From: AC-32 sp963717475
Lineage (GTDB): Bacteria; Actinomycetota; Thermoleophilia; Gaiellales; Gaiellaceae
Assembly (NCBI GenBank): GCA_963717475.1
Contig: OY970337.1
Location: 1,922,001 to 1,986,000 of the forward strand
Reading direction: 5' to 3'
Length of the DNA: 64,000 nt
How positions within the stretch are numbered: position 1 is the stretch's first letter; every line of letters starts with the position of its first letter. This document shows, piece after piece, positions 1 through 8,354 of the stretch. Made by a program: the position numbers and the translations under genes. The notes under the pieces were generated by a model. The model did not search any database. It saw only the letters and a list, made by a program, of their open reading frames with translations, and was not told the DNA's origin.

Positions 1-1
1 C

Positions 2-1516
2 AAAGGCAGCAAGGCGAGTGACCGGATCGCACTCCGCCTCGAAGGCCGGCCAGCCCGGACACGCTCCAGGTCGACGTCGGTGACGACGGCTCGGCCGAGT
101 TCGGCTTCAAGCGCGCGCGACATCGCGAGGATCGCCGTCGAGGCCGAGGCGGCGACGACCTCGTGCGCATCGACGAAAGCAACGGGATCTTCACCGACAG
201 CATCCCGACGACGCTCGACGGCGGCGCCGGCAACGACACGCTCGCGCGGCGGCTCCGGAGCCGAGACGCTGCTCGGCGGCGACGGCAACGACACGATCGA
301 CGGCAACGGCGGCAACGACGCGGCGCTGCATGGGCGCCGGCGACGACACGTTCGTCTGGGATCCCGGCGACGGCAGCGACATCGTCGAGGGCCAGGACGG
401 CAACGACACGATGCTGTTCAACGGCGCCAACGTCGCCGAGAAGATCGACCTCTCGGCCAACGGCAGCCGGCTCAGCTTCACCCGCGACGTCGGCAACATC
501 ACGATGGACACCGACGGCGTCGAGCAGGTCGACGTGAACGCCCTCGGCGGCGCCGACACCGTCACGGTCAACGACCTGACCGGGACCGACGTCACGCGCG
601 TCAACGTCGACCTCGGCGACTCGACGGCGCCGGCGACGGCGCGGCCGACACGCGTCATCGTCAACGGCACGAACGGCGACGACGCGATCGACGTCAGCCG
701 GCAGCGTCGGCCGGCGTCGAGGTCGCCGGGCCTGGCGGCCACGGTCAACGATCACCAGCATCGGAGGCGGCCAACGACCGGCTCGACGTCAACGGCCTCG
801 GCGGCAACGACACGCTCGACGCGGCCGCGCTTGCGGCGGACGCGATCGCAGCTGACCCTGGACGGCGGCGACGGCAACGACACGCTCAACGGCGGCAACG
901 GCGCCGACACGCTGATCGGCGGCGACGGCAACGACACGATCGACGGCAACGGCGGCAACGACACGGCCTCCATGGGCACCGGCAACGACACCTTCGTCTG
1001 GGATCCGGGCGACGGCAGCGACATCGTCGAGGGCCAGGCCGGCACCGACACGCTGCTCTTCAACGGCGCCGCCGTCGCCGAGCAGGTCGACCTCTCGGCG
1101 AACGGCAACCGGCTGAGGTTCTTCCGCGACCCCGGCAACATCACGATGGACACCGACGGCGTCGAGCAGGTCGACCTCAACGCCCTCGGCGGCGCCGACA
1201 CCGTCACCGTCAACGACCTGGCCGGCACCGACGTCACGACGTCAACATCGACCTCGACGGCACTCGGCGGCGCCGCGGCGACGGCGCGGCCGACCAATCA
1301 CCGTCAACGGCACCAACGGCGACGACGCCATCGACGTCAGCGGTGACCCGTCGAAGTGAAGTCAGCGGCCTTGCCTCCGACGGTCGCTGATCTTCCAAAC
1401 ACCGAGGACGACAGACCGGCTCGATGTCAACACCCTCGCGGGCAACGACACCGTGGGCCACCGACGGCCTGGCGGCCGGCACGATCCAGCTCCCTCCTGG
1501 ACGGAGTGCTCGTCCC
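2..1516 (+). pseudogene. RTX-like calcium-binding repeat protein, frame-broken and truncated at the window edge
   Basis: The region encodes GGDGNDTI/GGNGADTL nonapeptide-type repeats alternating with a second module (FVWDPGDGSDIVEGQ, then a DTDGVEQVD strand). This larger unit recurs about every 640 bp, with unit starts near 210, 855 and 1490. Such repeats bind Ca2+ and occur in secreted or surface proteins. The homologous reading moves through all three forward frames at least six times, for example near 115, 155, 245, 320, 720 and 1240, and no frame spans the gene. The gene enters from outside the window, so the N-terminus is unseen. It may be a decayed gene or an error-rich contig end. The family call is secure; the status is not. 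Confidence 0.7.
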
Positions 1517-1854
1517 CAGAGGCATCAACAACGAGTCGCGGGGCCCTCCGTCGGGGGGCCCACCAACCTGCTACTTAAACGATCTATATTCGATCACGAC
1601 TGCGCGACCGAAATAAGAAATGAACTCCCATGAAAATCGCAAAAGACGACTATCGTATTGCATCGACCATCACAGCGCCGGCTAAAATGGCGTAATTAAA
1701 GGGCCGTGAAAAATGCTGATCGCCAATAAAATGCCGAAAAGCTGCGGGAACTCCGCAAGCTAAACGTGACATCGCGCGGGCCGCTACGGCTCGAAGCTGT
1801 CGTAGGCTAGCGCAACGCAGTGCCACCGCTGCGGCCAGGGTGGGTGTCTGCGAC
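1517..1854. other. Gap of lower GC with no recognisable gene
   Basis: About 340 bp between the broken RTX gene and the next remnant. Positions 1570-1760 are visibly richer in A and T than anything else in the window. GGGCCC occurs twice around 1541-1561 and could form a short stem just after the RTX reading frame, but no U-run follows. No gene, tRNA or convincing promoter is seen. Confidence 0.4.
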
Positions 1855-1874
1855 CTCGTCGCTTCGGCCGCATC

Positions 1875-2209
1875 GTGGTTCATCGGCAGGGCTGCACGCT
1901 CTACCTGTTCGAGAAGGATAAGAGCACGTCGCAGCGCGTGCTACGGTACAGTGCGCAACGTACTGGCCGCCGCTGCTCACCCACGGCAAGCCCGTGGCTC
2001 ATGCCGGCGCGAAAAAGCAGTCGTTGCTCGGTAACAACACGTCGCGCAAACGGCAGCCATACAGGTCACCTACAGGGGCCATCCGCTCTATCGGTTCGCC
2101 CTGGACACGAAGCCGGGCCAGACGAAGGGCGAGGGCCTGCAGGACTTCGGCGGCGGCTGGGAATGTCGTCTCACGCGCCAAAGGAAAGAAGATCGAGTCC
2201 GGTGGCTGA
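1875..2209 (+). pseudogene. Remnant of a COG4315-type lipoprotein with Yx(F/W/Y)xxD repeats
   Basis: Three frames together give the family pattern. First comes QGCTLYLFEKDKSTS. Next is CATYWPPLLTHGKPVAHAGA, and then YRGHPLYRFALDTKPGQTKG followed by LQDFGGGW. The last piece ends at the TGA at 2207-2209. These match the two Yx(F/W/Y)xxD-like segments and the conserved W-P-P-L of this secreted family of unknown function. At least three frameshifts separate the pieces (near 1940, 2030 and 2070), and no signal peptide or start is recognisable. It overlaps the GTG start of the following GFA gene by a few bases. Confidence 0.6.
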
Positions 2210-2604
2210 GCTGCCGCTGACCGGCGGCTGCAACTGCGGGGTCGGTCCGGTTCGAGGTAACCGAGCCACTCGTCGTGGCGAGCTATTGCCACTGCAAGCG
2301 TTGCCAGCGGCGCAGCGGGGCGGCGGCATCACCAAGCGCCCACCCCGCAGCCGGAGCGTTCCGGATCGTGGCCGGCGAGGACAAGCTGCGCAAGTGGAAG
2401 CCGCGGGACGGCGGCGAGAAGTGGTTCTGTGGTGAGTGCGGCTCGTCCCTCTTTGGCCGCAACCCAAGCCATCCCGACCCGATAGGCATACGGATGGTGA
2501 CCTTCGACGATGATCCTGGGATCCGGCCGAGCATTCGCCAGTTCGTGACCTACGCCGCGCCGTGGGAGCCAATCCCCGGACGACGGCCTACCCCGCTATA
2601 CTGA
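2202..2604 (+). CDS. GFA/CENP-V family zinc protein (one frameshift)
   Basis: This is a small glutathione-dependent formaldehyde-activating enzyme (GFA) family protein. The zinc ligands are visible in order: GGCNCG near residue 10, SYCHCKRCQ near residue 28 and WFCGECGSSL near residue 75. The reading starts at GTG 2202 (VAELPLTGGCNCG). An extra G near 2236-2245 breaks the frame; removing it restores CNCGSVRFEVTEP. About 133 residues is normal for the family. Members bind structural Zn and many are not proven formaldehyde enzymes, so the substrate is unknown. The start overlaps the stop of the preceding remnant. Confidence 0.75.
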
Positions 2605-2728
2605 GAGTCGGCACAAGCCGCAGCTGATCCGGTCAACAGGTTCGTACAGCCGCGTTACGCGCAACGCTCCCGGTCGTCCGAACATGACACGCCCGCGCGA
2701 CCTCCGCCTAACGCGGAGTGACCAAGAC

Positions 2729-2774
2729 CGGCCTGTCACGCCGGAGGTCGCGGGTTCGAGTCCCGTCGCTCCCG
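2729..2774 (+). repeat. tRNA-Asp(GUC) 3' fragment, 46-bp direct repeat copy 1
   Basis: The bases fold as the 3' half of tRNA-Asp. The anticodon arm is CCGGC-CTGTCAC-GCCGG with anticodon GTC at 2735-2737. The T arm is GCGGG-TTCGAGT-CCCGT. The 3' acceptor strand is CGCTCCC with discriminator G. The matching 5' strand GGGAGCG and a D arm are absent upstream, so this is not a functional tRNA. The identical 46 bases recur at 7560-7605. Such tRNA 3'-end duplications are typical attachment-site scars of integrative elements. Confidence 0.85.
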
Positions 2775-2792
2775 TCTTTTGAAGTACCTGCA

Positions 2793-2823
2793 AATCGGCC
2801 GGTTGTGTTGTCTCCGCTGACGC
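2793..2823 (+). repeat. 31-bp repeat, copy 1
   Basis: AATCGGCCGGTTGTGTTGTC followed by TCCGCTGACGC. It recurs at 11171-11201 with one mismatch. Both copies lie just downstream of a tRNA-Asp fragment (18 bp here), and a GTGGCCC-like motif follows each. The shared order suggests that both loci descend from the same integration-site module. Confidence 0.75.
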
Positions 2824-3093
2824 GTTTGCGAGATCGCTGTGACCCGTTCGTGGCCCCACTCCTGTTTCGGAAAAGCCCTGCAAATGGCCATTTCGGGAGC
2901 TCAGTTCGTGACCGGTCGCACGAATAAACCAGGTCATCCATATTCTCGCTCTCGCTCTCGCTCGAGATCGAGCCGGGCGCCGTTGTGTCGGCTACGCCCC
3001 GGGCCAAAGCAGCCGCCGCCCTGGCGGGCCTGTCACGGAGCTAAGCTCGTCGTATAACGACGGGCAGCGTCCGCCGCAAGGAGGCAGAACACA

Positions 3094-3453
3094 ATGGCCC
3101 ATCAGCAGAACATCGCCGAGTGGCACGGGAAGACGCTGGTCGACCGCGACGGGCAGAAGATCGGAAAGCTTCAGGACGTCTACGTCGACGTCGAGACCGA
3201 CGAGCCGATGTTCGGCACCGTCAAGGAGGGTCTGATCGGCCGCCACCTGACTTTCGTGCCGCTGGCCGGGCTCACGTTCGGGCCGGATGGCCTGCAAATG
3301 GCGGTGACGAGGGAACAGGTCAAGAGCGCCCCCAATATCGAGCTGCACGGTGACGAGCTCTCCCGGGCCGACGAGTCAGCCCTCTACCACCACTACGAAC
3401 TCAACTACACCCCGCCCGAGACCGAGAGCGGCCGCCGGCTCGCGCGCCGGTAA
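3094..3453 (+). CDS. PRC-barrel domain protein
   Basis: A 119-residue protein. Residues 9-75 resemble a PRC-barrel: WHGKTLVDRDGQKIGKLQDV, then a strand-rich segment with VDVETDEPMFGTVKEGL. PRC-barrels occur in ribosome maturation factors, photosynthetic reaction-centre subunits and many small stress proteins; this stand-alone form has no assigned role. The remainder is acidic and then basic (GRRLARR). The start is supported by AAGGAGG about 8 nt before the ATG. It stands alone, divergent from nothing and convergent with the phosphatase gene. Confidence 0.8.
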   Translation: MAHQQNIAEWHGKTLVDRDGQKIGKLQDVYVDVETDEPMFGTVKEGLIGRHLTFVPLAGLTFGPDGLQMAVTREQVKSAPNIELHGDELSRADESALYHHYELNYTPPETESGRRLARR

Positions 3454-3562
3454 GCGCACCCCCCGCCAGACTGGACCCCTCCCGGGTCAAAGCCCCCGCT
3501 TGCGTCGTCTCAAATGCCGGCGGCGGCGAACGCTCGGCGCCGGCATCGGGATCGGTCCGCCC

Positions 3563-4789
3563 TCAGCGGTTTGCTCCCGAGGTGGCGTCGCGGTCCCGGG
3601 GAAGGCCGCCGTGCCAGTCGAGGCACAGCGCCGTGGCGTCGTCGCGTAGCTGGCCGCCGCTTGCCTGGAGGACCGCCTGGGTGAGGTGCTGCACCGCCTC
3701 GCGGGGATGCATGTCGATGCCCTCGAGCAGGATGGCAGCGATGTTCAGGCCCGCAGCGTCGCGCTCCAGCATGCCGTCGGTGACGAACATCAGCCGGTCG
3801 CCCGCCTCCAATGGCAGCGCTTGCACCCGGTAGCCGCCTCCGGCCTGCGGGCCGAACGGGCGATCGGCCTCCAAGTGCACCCGCTCGACCTGCCCGGCCC
3901 GCAGCCGGAGCGGTGGGGGATGACCGGCGTTGACGATGCCGGCCGTGGCTGCAGGTAGGTCGATCCGTACGACCAGGCCTGTGACGAACTGGCTCTCGCC
4001 GGCCTGCTCGGCCAGCGCATCGTTTGCCAGCCGCACCTGCTCGGCCAGCTCAACCCCCCGTCGGCGGGCGTTGCGTAGAGCCCCGACCAGCACGGTCGCC
4101 AACAGGGCGGCATCCATCGTGTGGCCCATCGCGTCGGTCATCGACACATGCAGCGTGTCCCGCTCCAGCGAGAAGTCGAAAGTGTCACCGCCGATCTCAC
4201 CCGCCGGTTGCAGCCAGGCGGCAAGCGTGAACTGCCCGGCCTCGCACGTAAAGGCACCCGGCAACAGCCGATGCTGGATCTCGGCCGCCAACGACAAGGG
4301 AACCGAGCGCCGTCCCCACTCGAAGAGATCGGTGTAGCGGCGGTTCGCGATCACCACGTACGCGAAGAAATGTCCCGCCAGGGCCACATCCGCCACCGTC
4401 TGCTCAACAGGGAAGTCCTCCAGCTCCAACTCCAGCACGCCGACCGCCTCACCGCGGCTGGTCACCGGCGCGAACAAGCGAGCGCCGCGATCCTCCGAGA
4501 TCACCTCGACCGCCTGGGCGGCCAGCGCCCGCCCCTGCGGCGTCCCAACCAGTGGCACTCGCTCCGCAGTCTCCTTCCCCTGCAACCGCAGTCGCCCCTC
4601 CCCGCCCGAGTGGCCCAGTCGGATCAGCGACTGCCCGCTGAAGTCTGCGATCAGGAAGCTGACCTCGCGGGCACCGATCGCCTCCGCCAGCGCGCCGGCC
4701 AGCACATCGACCGCCGCGACCGGCGGAGCCGCCTCGACCTCCGCCAGCAACGAATTCAAGTTCAGCGGCGATCGCCGATCTTCACCCAT
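3563..4789 (-). CDS. GAF-like plus SpoIIE/PP2C serine phosphatase
   Basis: A 408-residue soluble protein. The N-terminal 150 residues look like a GAF-type sensor (segments VSFLIADFSGQSLIRL and GVLELELEDFP). The C-terminal half is an RsbU/SpoIIE-type PP2C phosphatase with GGDTFDF near residue 200, TDAMGHTMDAAL near 220, AGHPPPLRL near 300, TDGMLER near 345 and a final DDATALCLDW. The Asp and Gly residues that bind Mn/Mg are present. Such enzymes dephosphorylate anti-anti-sigma factors in partner-switching modules. No anti-sigma or STAS gene is adjacent, so the target is unknown. Confidence 0.85.
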   Translation of the reverse strand: MGEDRRSPLNLNSLLAEVEAAPPVAAVDVLAGALAEAIGAREVSFLIADFSGQSLIRLGHSGGEGRLRLQGKETAERVPLVGTPQGRALAAQAVEVISEDRGARLFAPVTSRGEAVGVLELELEDFPVEQTVADVALAGHFFAYVVIANRRYTDLFEWGRRSVPLSLAAEIQHRLLPGAFTCEAGQFTLAAWLQPAGEIGGDTFDFSLERDTLHVSMTDAMGHTMDAALLATVLVGALRNARRRGVELAEQVRLANDALAEQAGESQFVTGLVVRIDLPAATAGIVNAGHPPPLRLRAGQVERVHLEADRPFGPQAGGGYRVQALPLEAGDRLMFVTDGMLERDAAGLNIAAILLEGIDMHPREAVQHLTQAVLQASGGQLRDDATALCLDWHGGLPRDRDATSGANR

Positions 4790-5216
4790 CAGACCCTTAA
4801 CTTAACGCGACCGTTCGCCAACACCGAGTCGTCCGCCGCCGTACCGAGCCGCCAAACGCCCGTCCAAGGGCTCGCCACTGAACGGGATCGCCCGTTCCAA
4901 CCCCACACCGGTCGCGTTCAGCGTTCTAGCACTCGGCTCGCCGCCCGACCGCCACCAAAGAGTGCTGGCCCTGCAACTCGAACTCTGTTCGCCTAAGCTC
5001 AGCGCCTCGCGCGCCAACGCGCGTTGGTGGCCTTCGGGCTTTCGGCCGGGATTCTGGCCGCAGGGCCAGTTCAACCAGTGTACTCCTCTCATCCGCCTCC
5101 CGCGCTTCGCTCACAGCGTTCCGCCAAACCATGTTCGAGGACTTCGTCTGAGCAGGTTCGAGGCCTCACCAAGGCCACACGGTTTCGCCAGTGTCGGCGA
5201 GTTCAGACTGGCGACA
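4790..5216. other. Intergenic gap, no gene seen
   Basis: About 430 bp upstream of the phosphatase gene and downstream of a small reverse-strand gene. The only clear structure is a perfect 14-bp palindrome, CCAACGCGCGTTGG, at 5014-5027, which could be an operator. No convincing ORF, tRNA or terminator is seen. Confidence 0.4.
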
Positions 5217-5411
5217 TCAAGCGTGGGCGGGCGGGCGTGGATCGCTCAGGCCGAGTAGTTCAAGGGGAACGGCGAGCTCTCTGGGTTCGCCCGGTACTAA
5301 CCCTTCGCCGGCCCTCTGGTACACGAGCACCGGGAGACAGAGGACGGCGTTGTCTCCGAGCTCGATCTGCTTCAGTTCGGTTCCGCTTGGAGCGATGGCA
5401 GTGATGAGCAT
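5217..5411 (-). CDS. Small hypothetical protein (64 aa)
   Basis: The reading MLITAIAPSGTELKQIELGD continues for 64 residues and ends in GLSDPRPPAHA. I do not recognise the family. It has no signal peptide or membrane segment. The start at 5411 is favoured over an upstream ATG because GAGGAGG lies 5 nt before it. It sits in the island between the phosphatase and the first ABM-like gene. Coding status rests mainly on the ribosome binding site. Confidence 0.5.
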   Translation of the reverse strand: MLITAIAPSGTELKQIELGDNAVLCLPVLVYQRAGEGLVPGEPRELAVPLELLGLSDPRPPAHA

Positions 5412-5644
5412 GGCGGCCTCCTCGACGTTGCACACAAGAACCGGCGAGGTATCCCATGAGTCGCGCTTGCATGCAAGTAGCGTCGAAGAGGAGGCGACTG
5501 GCGCGGACAGGCATACGCTCGGTTTCCGGAGTCCCAGCCGACGCTGATACCGCGACGGCTGTCTGACGATCCATTTAACTCAGCCCACACGCGCAGCTGG
5601 GAGAAGATGGGCGGGCGACGTTCTCGTCCGGGACAGACCGCGCA

Positions 5645-5673
5645 GAGAGGCCCAGCGGCGCCGGGCCCCTCTC
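5645..5673 (-). terminator. Possible terminator of the ABM-like gene
   Basis: On the reverse strand GAGAGGGGCCC and GGGCCTCTC pair around a GC-rich loop with a two-base bulge. It lies 24 bp after the stop of the gene at 5697-6011. No U-run follows, so intrinsic termination is uncertain. Confidence 0.4.
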
Positions 5674-5696
5674 GATGACGCGTGAGTACGGTCGGG

Positions 5697-6011
5697 CTAG
5701 ACGAGGGCGGGGACGCCGTCGCTGTGCGCAACGACCTTGCCGCTCGTGATCTTGGGCGCGTTCGGAATCACCGTGCTGAAGTTCTCGTCGCTGATCCACT
5801 TCGTGACGACGGTCTTGGACTCGTCGGCCTGCTCGGAGGTCTCGAAGAGACCAAACGAGCTCAGGACGCCGCTGTCCGCCTCGATCAGGTAGTAGCCGGA
5901 GAAACCGGGGAGCTCGCGAAGCTGCGGGACGAGCGTCTTGTTGACCTGGCCGACGACCTCGTTCATGCGGGTCGTGTCGACACCTTCGTAACGACGAATG
6001 GTGGCATGCAT
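5697..6011 (-). CDS. ABM-like dimeric alpha-beta barrel protein, copy 1
   Basis: A 104-residue protein starting MHATIRRYEGVDTTRMNEVV. It has the layout of small antibiotic-biosynthesis-monooxygenase-like (ABM) proteins: an N-terminal strand, a helix with VNKTLVPQL, the central PGFSGYYLIEADSGVL hairpin, then SLFETSEQADES-type helices. Members are cofactor-free oxygenases or simply unassigned; no catalytic residue can be named here. The paralog at 9726-10037 is about half identical and has the same start, size and upstream leader. AAGGAG lies about 7 nt before the ATG. Confidence 0.7.
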   Translation of the reverse strand: MHATIRRYEGVDTTRMNEVVGQVNKTLVPQLRELPGFSGYYLIEADSGVLSSFGLFETSEQADESKTVVTKWISDENFSTVIPNAPKITSGKVVAHSDGVPALV

Positions 6012-6065
6012 GTGATGCTCCTTCTGTGGTCCTACAGGGCAGAGCGCTCGAATGGGCGCACTGCG

Positions 6066-6121
6066 GCGGTCAGGCCAGGGGTCACAGTCGGAGAGGAAGT
6101 GCTAGAGCCTCGACGGCTTCA
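6066..6121 (-). promoter_or_regulatory. Conserved 56-bp leader element, copy A
   Basis: The reverse-strand sequence GAAGCCGTCGAGGCT, then TTCCTCTCCGACTG, then CCTGA aligns without gaps to copies at 8355-8410 and 9614-9669. By eye it matches the 8355-8410 copy at about 43 of 56 positions. It ends 54 nt before the start codon of the ABM-like gene. It could be an untranslated-leader element or a promoter-proximal operator. Confidence 0.6.
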
Positions 6122-6200
6122 ACAGCAAGAGCCAACGCGCTGGTGACACCATAGCCGCGATCCTGCCGCACCGTCGGATTCGCGGCGCGCGTGAGGTGGC

Positions 6201-7292
6201 ATGCTGCCGGTGGCTTCTCGAAGGCAGCGCATGAGGCAAACCCCAACGCTGGATATCCGGCCGGAGCGGGATCCGCTGACGAGGATCGCCGTCTCGGCTG
6301 CACCGGTCGTGCTCGAGGGCCGCTATCGGCTGCTGATGCGGGCGCTCTGGCAGCTTCGCCACTCGCGTAGGACGCGCTGGGGAGTGGGTCTCGGGTCTGC
6401 CGCGTTCATGCTCGTCCTCACCTCCCTGGCTGTCCGTCATTTCGCGACCACTTCGTGGCCGCTCTCGCGAGGCCAGCCAGGCTTGCTCGTCGCGGCCGGG
6501 CTGCTTCTACTCCTTGCCCAGGCGCTCAAGGCACTCGGGTGGGCACGGCTGTTTACGAACCGCGAACGGCCCTCTCCGCTTGCGCTCGTGGCCGGTAACG
6601 GCGGCGCGGCGGTGATCGGTGTCGTCCTTCCCGGCCGCTTCGACGATGCGATGCGGATCGCGGTCGTCCGCCGCTACCCAGGTTGTCCTGCCGGCCTGCG
6701 GGCAATCAGCCTCTCGCTTGTCATGCTCGGTCTGATCGACAGCGCCGCGCTTGCGCCGCTCGCCGCCGTCGCCGTCGCCTTCCCGGGAGCCGGGATCGCT
6801 GCGCGCGCCGGGCTCGCGGTCGTCGCTGGAGCCGGGATCGCCGCCGCCGCGGTGATCGTGGCCCTGCCACGCCTCGCCGAAAGCAGACGTTCTCTGCGCT
6901 TCCGGCTCGGCCGCTGGTTGAGCCCGCGCACGACCTCGCTGTCCCGCGCGGCGCAGGCGTGGGGGTTGGTCTTCGGCTGCTGGCTCGTCCGCGGGCTGGC
7001 CTGCTTCGTCATGCTCGGCACGCTCGGACTGGGGTACTCGTTCCCACTCGCGCTGCTGTTTCTCTGCGCCGGTGCCTCGGCCGCGGCGCTGCCGGTCGGA
7101 CCAGCGGGCGCAGCCACTCAGGCAGCCGCCGGAACCGCCGCGCTCGCCGCCGCGGGTGTCGGAGCATCGGAGGCGCTTGCTGCCTCTGTCTCCGTTGGCG
7201 CCCTGGGAGTCTTCTCCGGAGCAGCCGTCCTGCTCTTCGCCGTTGCGTGGCGCAGCGGACGGTTGCTGCTGCCCGCTCGGACCGCAGCCTGA
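6201..7292 (+). CDS. Multi-pass membrane protein of the UPF0104/MprF-flippase type
   Basis: A 363-residue protein with a basic N-terminal tail of about 60 residues and then seven or eight hydrophobic segments. The pattern of GRFDDAMRIAVVRR after the third segment, long Ala/Val/Leu helices, and the late LPVGPAGAATQAAAG loop resembles the lysylphosphatidylglycerol-synthase membrane domain (UPF0104/AglD). That domain moves lipids or lipid-linked sugars across the membrane. No MprF synthase domain is attached, so the lipid is unknown. It is divergent from the ABM-like gene, 189 bp away, with leader copy A between them. A GAGG lies just before the ATG. Confidence 0.65.
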   Translation: MLPVASRRQRMRQTPTLDIRPERDPLTRIAVSAAPVVLEGRYRLLMRALWQLRHSRRTRWGVGLGSAAFMLVLTSLAVRHFATTSWPLSRGQPGLLVAAGLLLLLAQALKALGWARLFTNRERPSPLALVAGNGGAAVIGVVLPGRFDDAMRIAVVRRYPGCPAGLRAISLSLVMLGLIDSAALAPLAAVAVAFPGAGIAARAGLAVVAGAGIAAAAVIVALPRLAESRRSLRFRLGRWLSPRTTSLSRAAQAWGLVFGCWLVRGLACFVMLGTLGLGYSFPLALLFLCAGASAAALPVGPAGAATQAAAGTAALAAAGVGASEALAASVSVGALGVFSGAAVLLFAVAWRSGRLLLPARTAA

Positions 7293-7649
7293 AGGAGACG
7301 CCTCAGCGGTGGTTGATCGCGGCGAGGCCGAGCGCGACGGCTCGGCGCGAGGGCGAGCCCATAACGACGCGCGGCTCGGGTGGCCTAGCCCTCGTCCTCG
7401 AGATCGAAGTGGAGCCGAGTCCCGTGGCCCACTCGTGGCCCAAACGCCCGTGAGAGAACCTACGCAACCATGCGGAACCGGCCTGAGCCAAGGCGCAAAA
7501 AGGCCTGCAAATGACATAGATGGCGGCGGTTCGAGTTTGGACGTCGTAGCCACCCGAAGCGGCCTGTCACGCCGGAGGTCGCGGGTTCGAGTCCCGTCGC
7601 TCCCGCTGAGGTGTTCTAGTGTTGCTGCAACCGAAAAGAGGAGATGGCA
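7293..7649. other. Intergenic region with a second tRNA-Asp scar
   Basis: No protein gene is supported. GTGGCCC occurs twice within about 12 bp at 7420-7441 and is followed by the tRNA-Asp fragment at 7560-7605. The last part holds the ribosome binding site of the next small gene. Confidence 0.5.
7560..7605 (+). repeat. tRNA-Asp(GUC) 3' fragment, 46-bp direct repeat copy 2
   Basis: Identical over 46 bases to 2729-2774, from the anticodon stem to the discriminator base. It is followed by CTGAG, which the degenerate third copy near 11124 also carries. The 5' half of a tRNA is missing here as well. The two copies bound 4.8 kb of DNA. Confidence 0.85.
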
Positions 7650-7853
7650 ATGTCACTCGGGGACGAAGTCGACGAGGTTTTTAGACGCGAGGTGAAGTCC
7701 CTGCCCGCTTACGCGAAGGCCCAGGCTGCGAGTGGTTCCGGGGTCGCACCTCCGGTCAACGAGATGAATCAGCTGCTCATGGGCCTGGCAAACGCGGCGC
7801 AGCGTTCGTTTCACCTACTCGCCGATCGCATCGAAAATATGCAGAAGGCCTGA
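7650..7853 (+). CDS. Small hypothetical protein (67 aa)
   Basis: The product reads MSLGDEVDEVFRREVKSL and ends in LADRIENMQKA. It is helical and charged, with no known domain. Two ATGs lie close together (7644 and 7650). The second is preferred because AGAGGAG then sits 6 nt upstream, whereas it abuts the first. The gene starts 45 bp after the tRNA-Asp scar and is followed by another small helical protein, perhaps as a pair. Confidence 0.5.
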   Translation: MSLGDEVDEVFRREVKSLPAYAKAQAASGSGVAPPVNEMNQLLMGLANAAQRSFHLLADRIENMQKA

Positions 7854-7926
7854 GACCTTTGTGCCGCTCGCCGTGGCCTGGACCGCAGCCTCGAAGCGCA
7901 GGGTCTTCTACACTGGACGCCCAACG

Positions 7927-8130
7927 ATGGCCGCGAGTAGCGAGAGCGAGGTACTTGCCCAGGAGCTGAGCAACATGGCGGGTAAGGTCGGTGCGCTCGA
8001 GGCGCGGCTCAAGGACGTCGAAGCAGTAATCAACCGCCTGGAGGGAGCCGCCGAAACGACAGCCCGGGCCCTAGAGGAGGTCTCGGCGCATTGGGACGCG
8101 GTATACAGGGCGATGCGCCGCGCCGAGTAA
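7927..8130 (+). CDS. Small coiled-coil hypothetical protein
   Basis: About 67 residues from MAASSESEVLAQELSNMAGK. Residues 15-55 have a heptad-like Leu/Val/Ala pattern (VGALEARLKDVEAVINRLEG) that predicts a coiled coil. The start is uncertain: the frame stays open to a GTG at 7861. ATG 7927 is preferred because TACACT, a plausible -10 box, lies 12 nt upstream and no ribosome binding site precedes either start. It resembles no named family. Confidence 0.45.
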   Translation: MAASSESEVLAQELSNMAGKVGALEARLKDVEAVINRLEGAAETTARALEEVSAHWDAVYRAMRRAE

Positions 8131-8135
8131 CCCGC

Positions 8136-8306
8136 TCACGCCTCAGCCTTGCCGCCGATTCCGAGTCGCCGCCTCCACGTGCTCCATTTGCCGTTGCTCG
8201 GCTTGTTCTGCGGAGTCAGCGTGACGCCGACTCTGCTCGTCAGTTCGCGTTGGGTGCGGCCTTCGGCGACGCCAGGGTCCTCGCGGGGTTCTGTGGCCTG
8301 ACTCAT
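8136..8306 (-). CDS. Small hypothetical protein (56 aa) behind leader copy B
   Basis: The reading MSQATEPREDPGVAEGRTQR gives a polar, basic 56-residue product ending in RRRLGIGGKAEA. No domain is recognised. GAGAGGAG lies 6 nt before the ATG at 8306. Its main interest is upstream: the 56-bp leader found before both ABM-like genes precedes it by 48 nt. It converges with the coiled-coil gene, with only 5 bp between the stops. Confidence 0.5.
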   Translation of the reverse strand: MSQATEPREDPGVAEGRTQRELTSRVGVTLTPQNKPSNGKWSTWRRRLGIGGKAEA

Positions 8307-8354
8307 CTCTTGCTCCTCTCGATTAGGGCAGAAACACCCGGACGGGTGCTCTTG

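Larger units (their letters stand above)
2605..3093. other. Intergenic region with integration-scar repeats
   Basis: No protein gene is supported here. The stretch holds a tRNA-Asp 3' fragment (2729-2774), a 31-bp repeat shared with 11171-11201, and a short TCTCGC microsatellite near 2943-2970. It ends with the ribosome binding site AAGGAGG of the PRC-barrel gene near 3079. Confidence 0.6.

Noticed and set aside
2701..2774. Complete tRNA-Asp gene
   Set aside because: No GGGAGCG 5' acceptor strand or D arm precedes the anticodon arm at either exact copy.
2596..3007. Reverse-strand ORFs reading GTRTRDLRRDRPV and ATGLEPATSGVTGR
   Set aside because: These peptides are the well-known artefact of translating the antisense of a tRNA 3' end; the DNA is the tRNA-Asp fragment.
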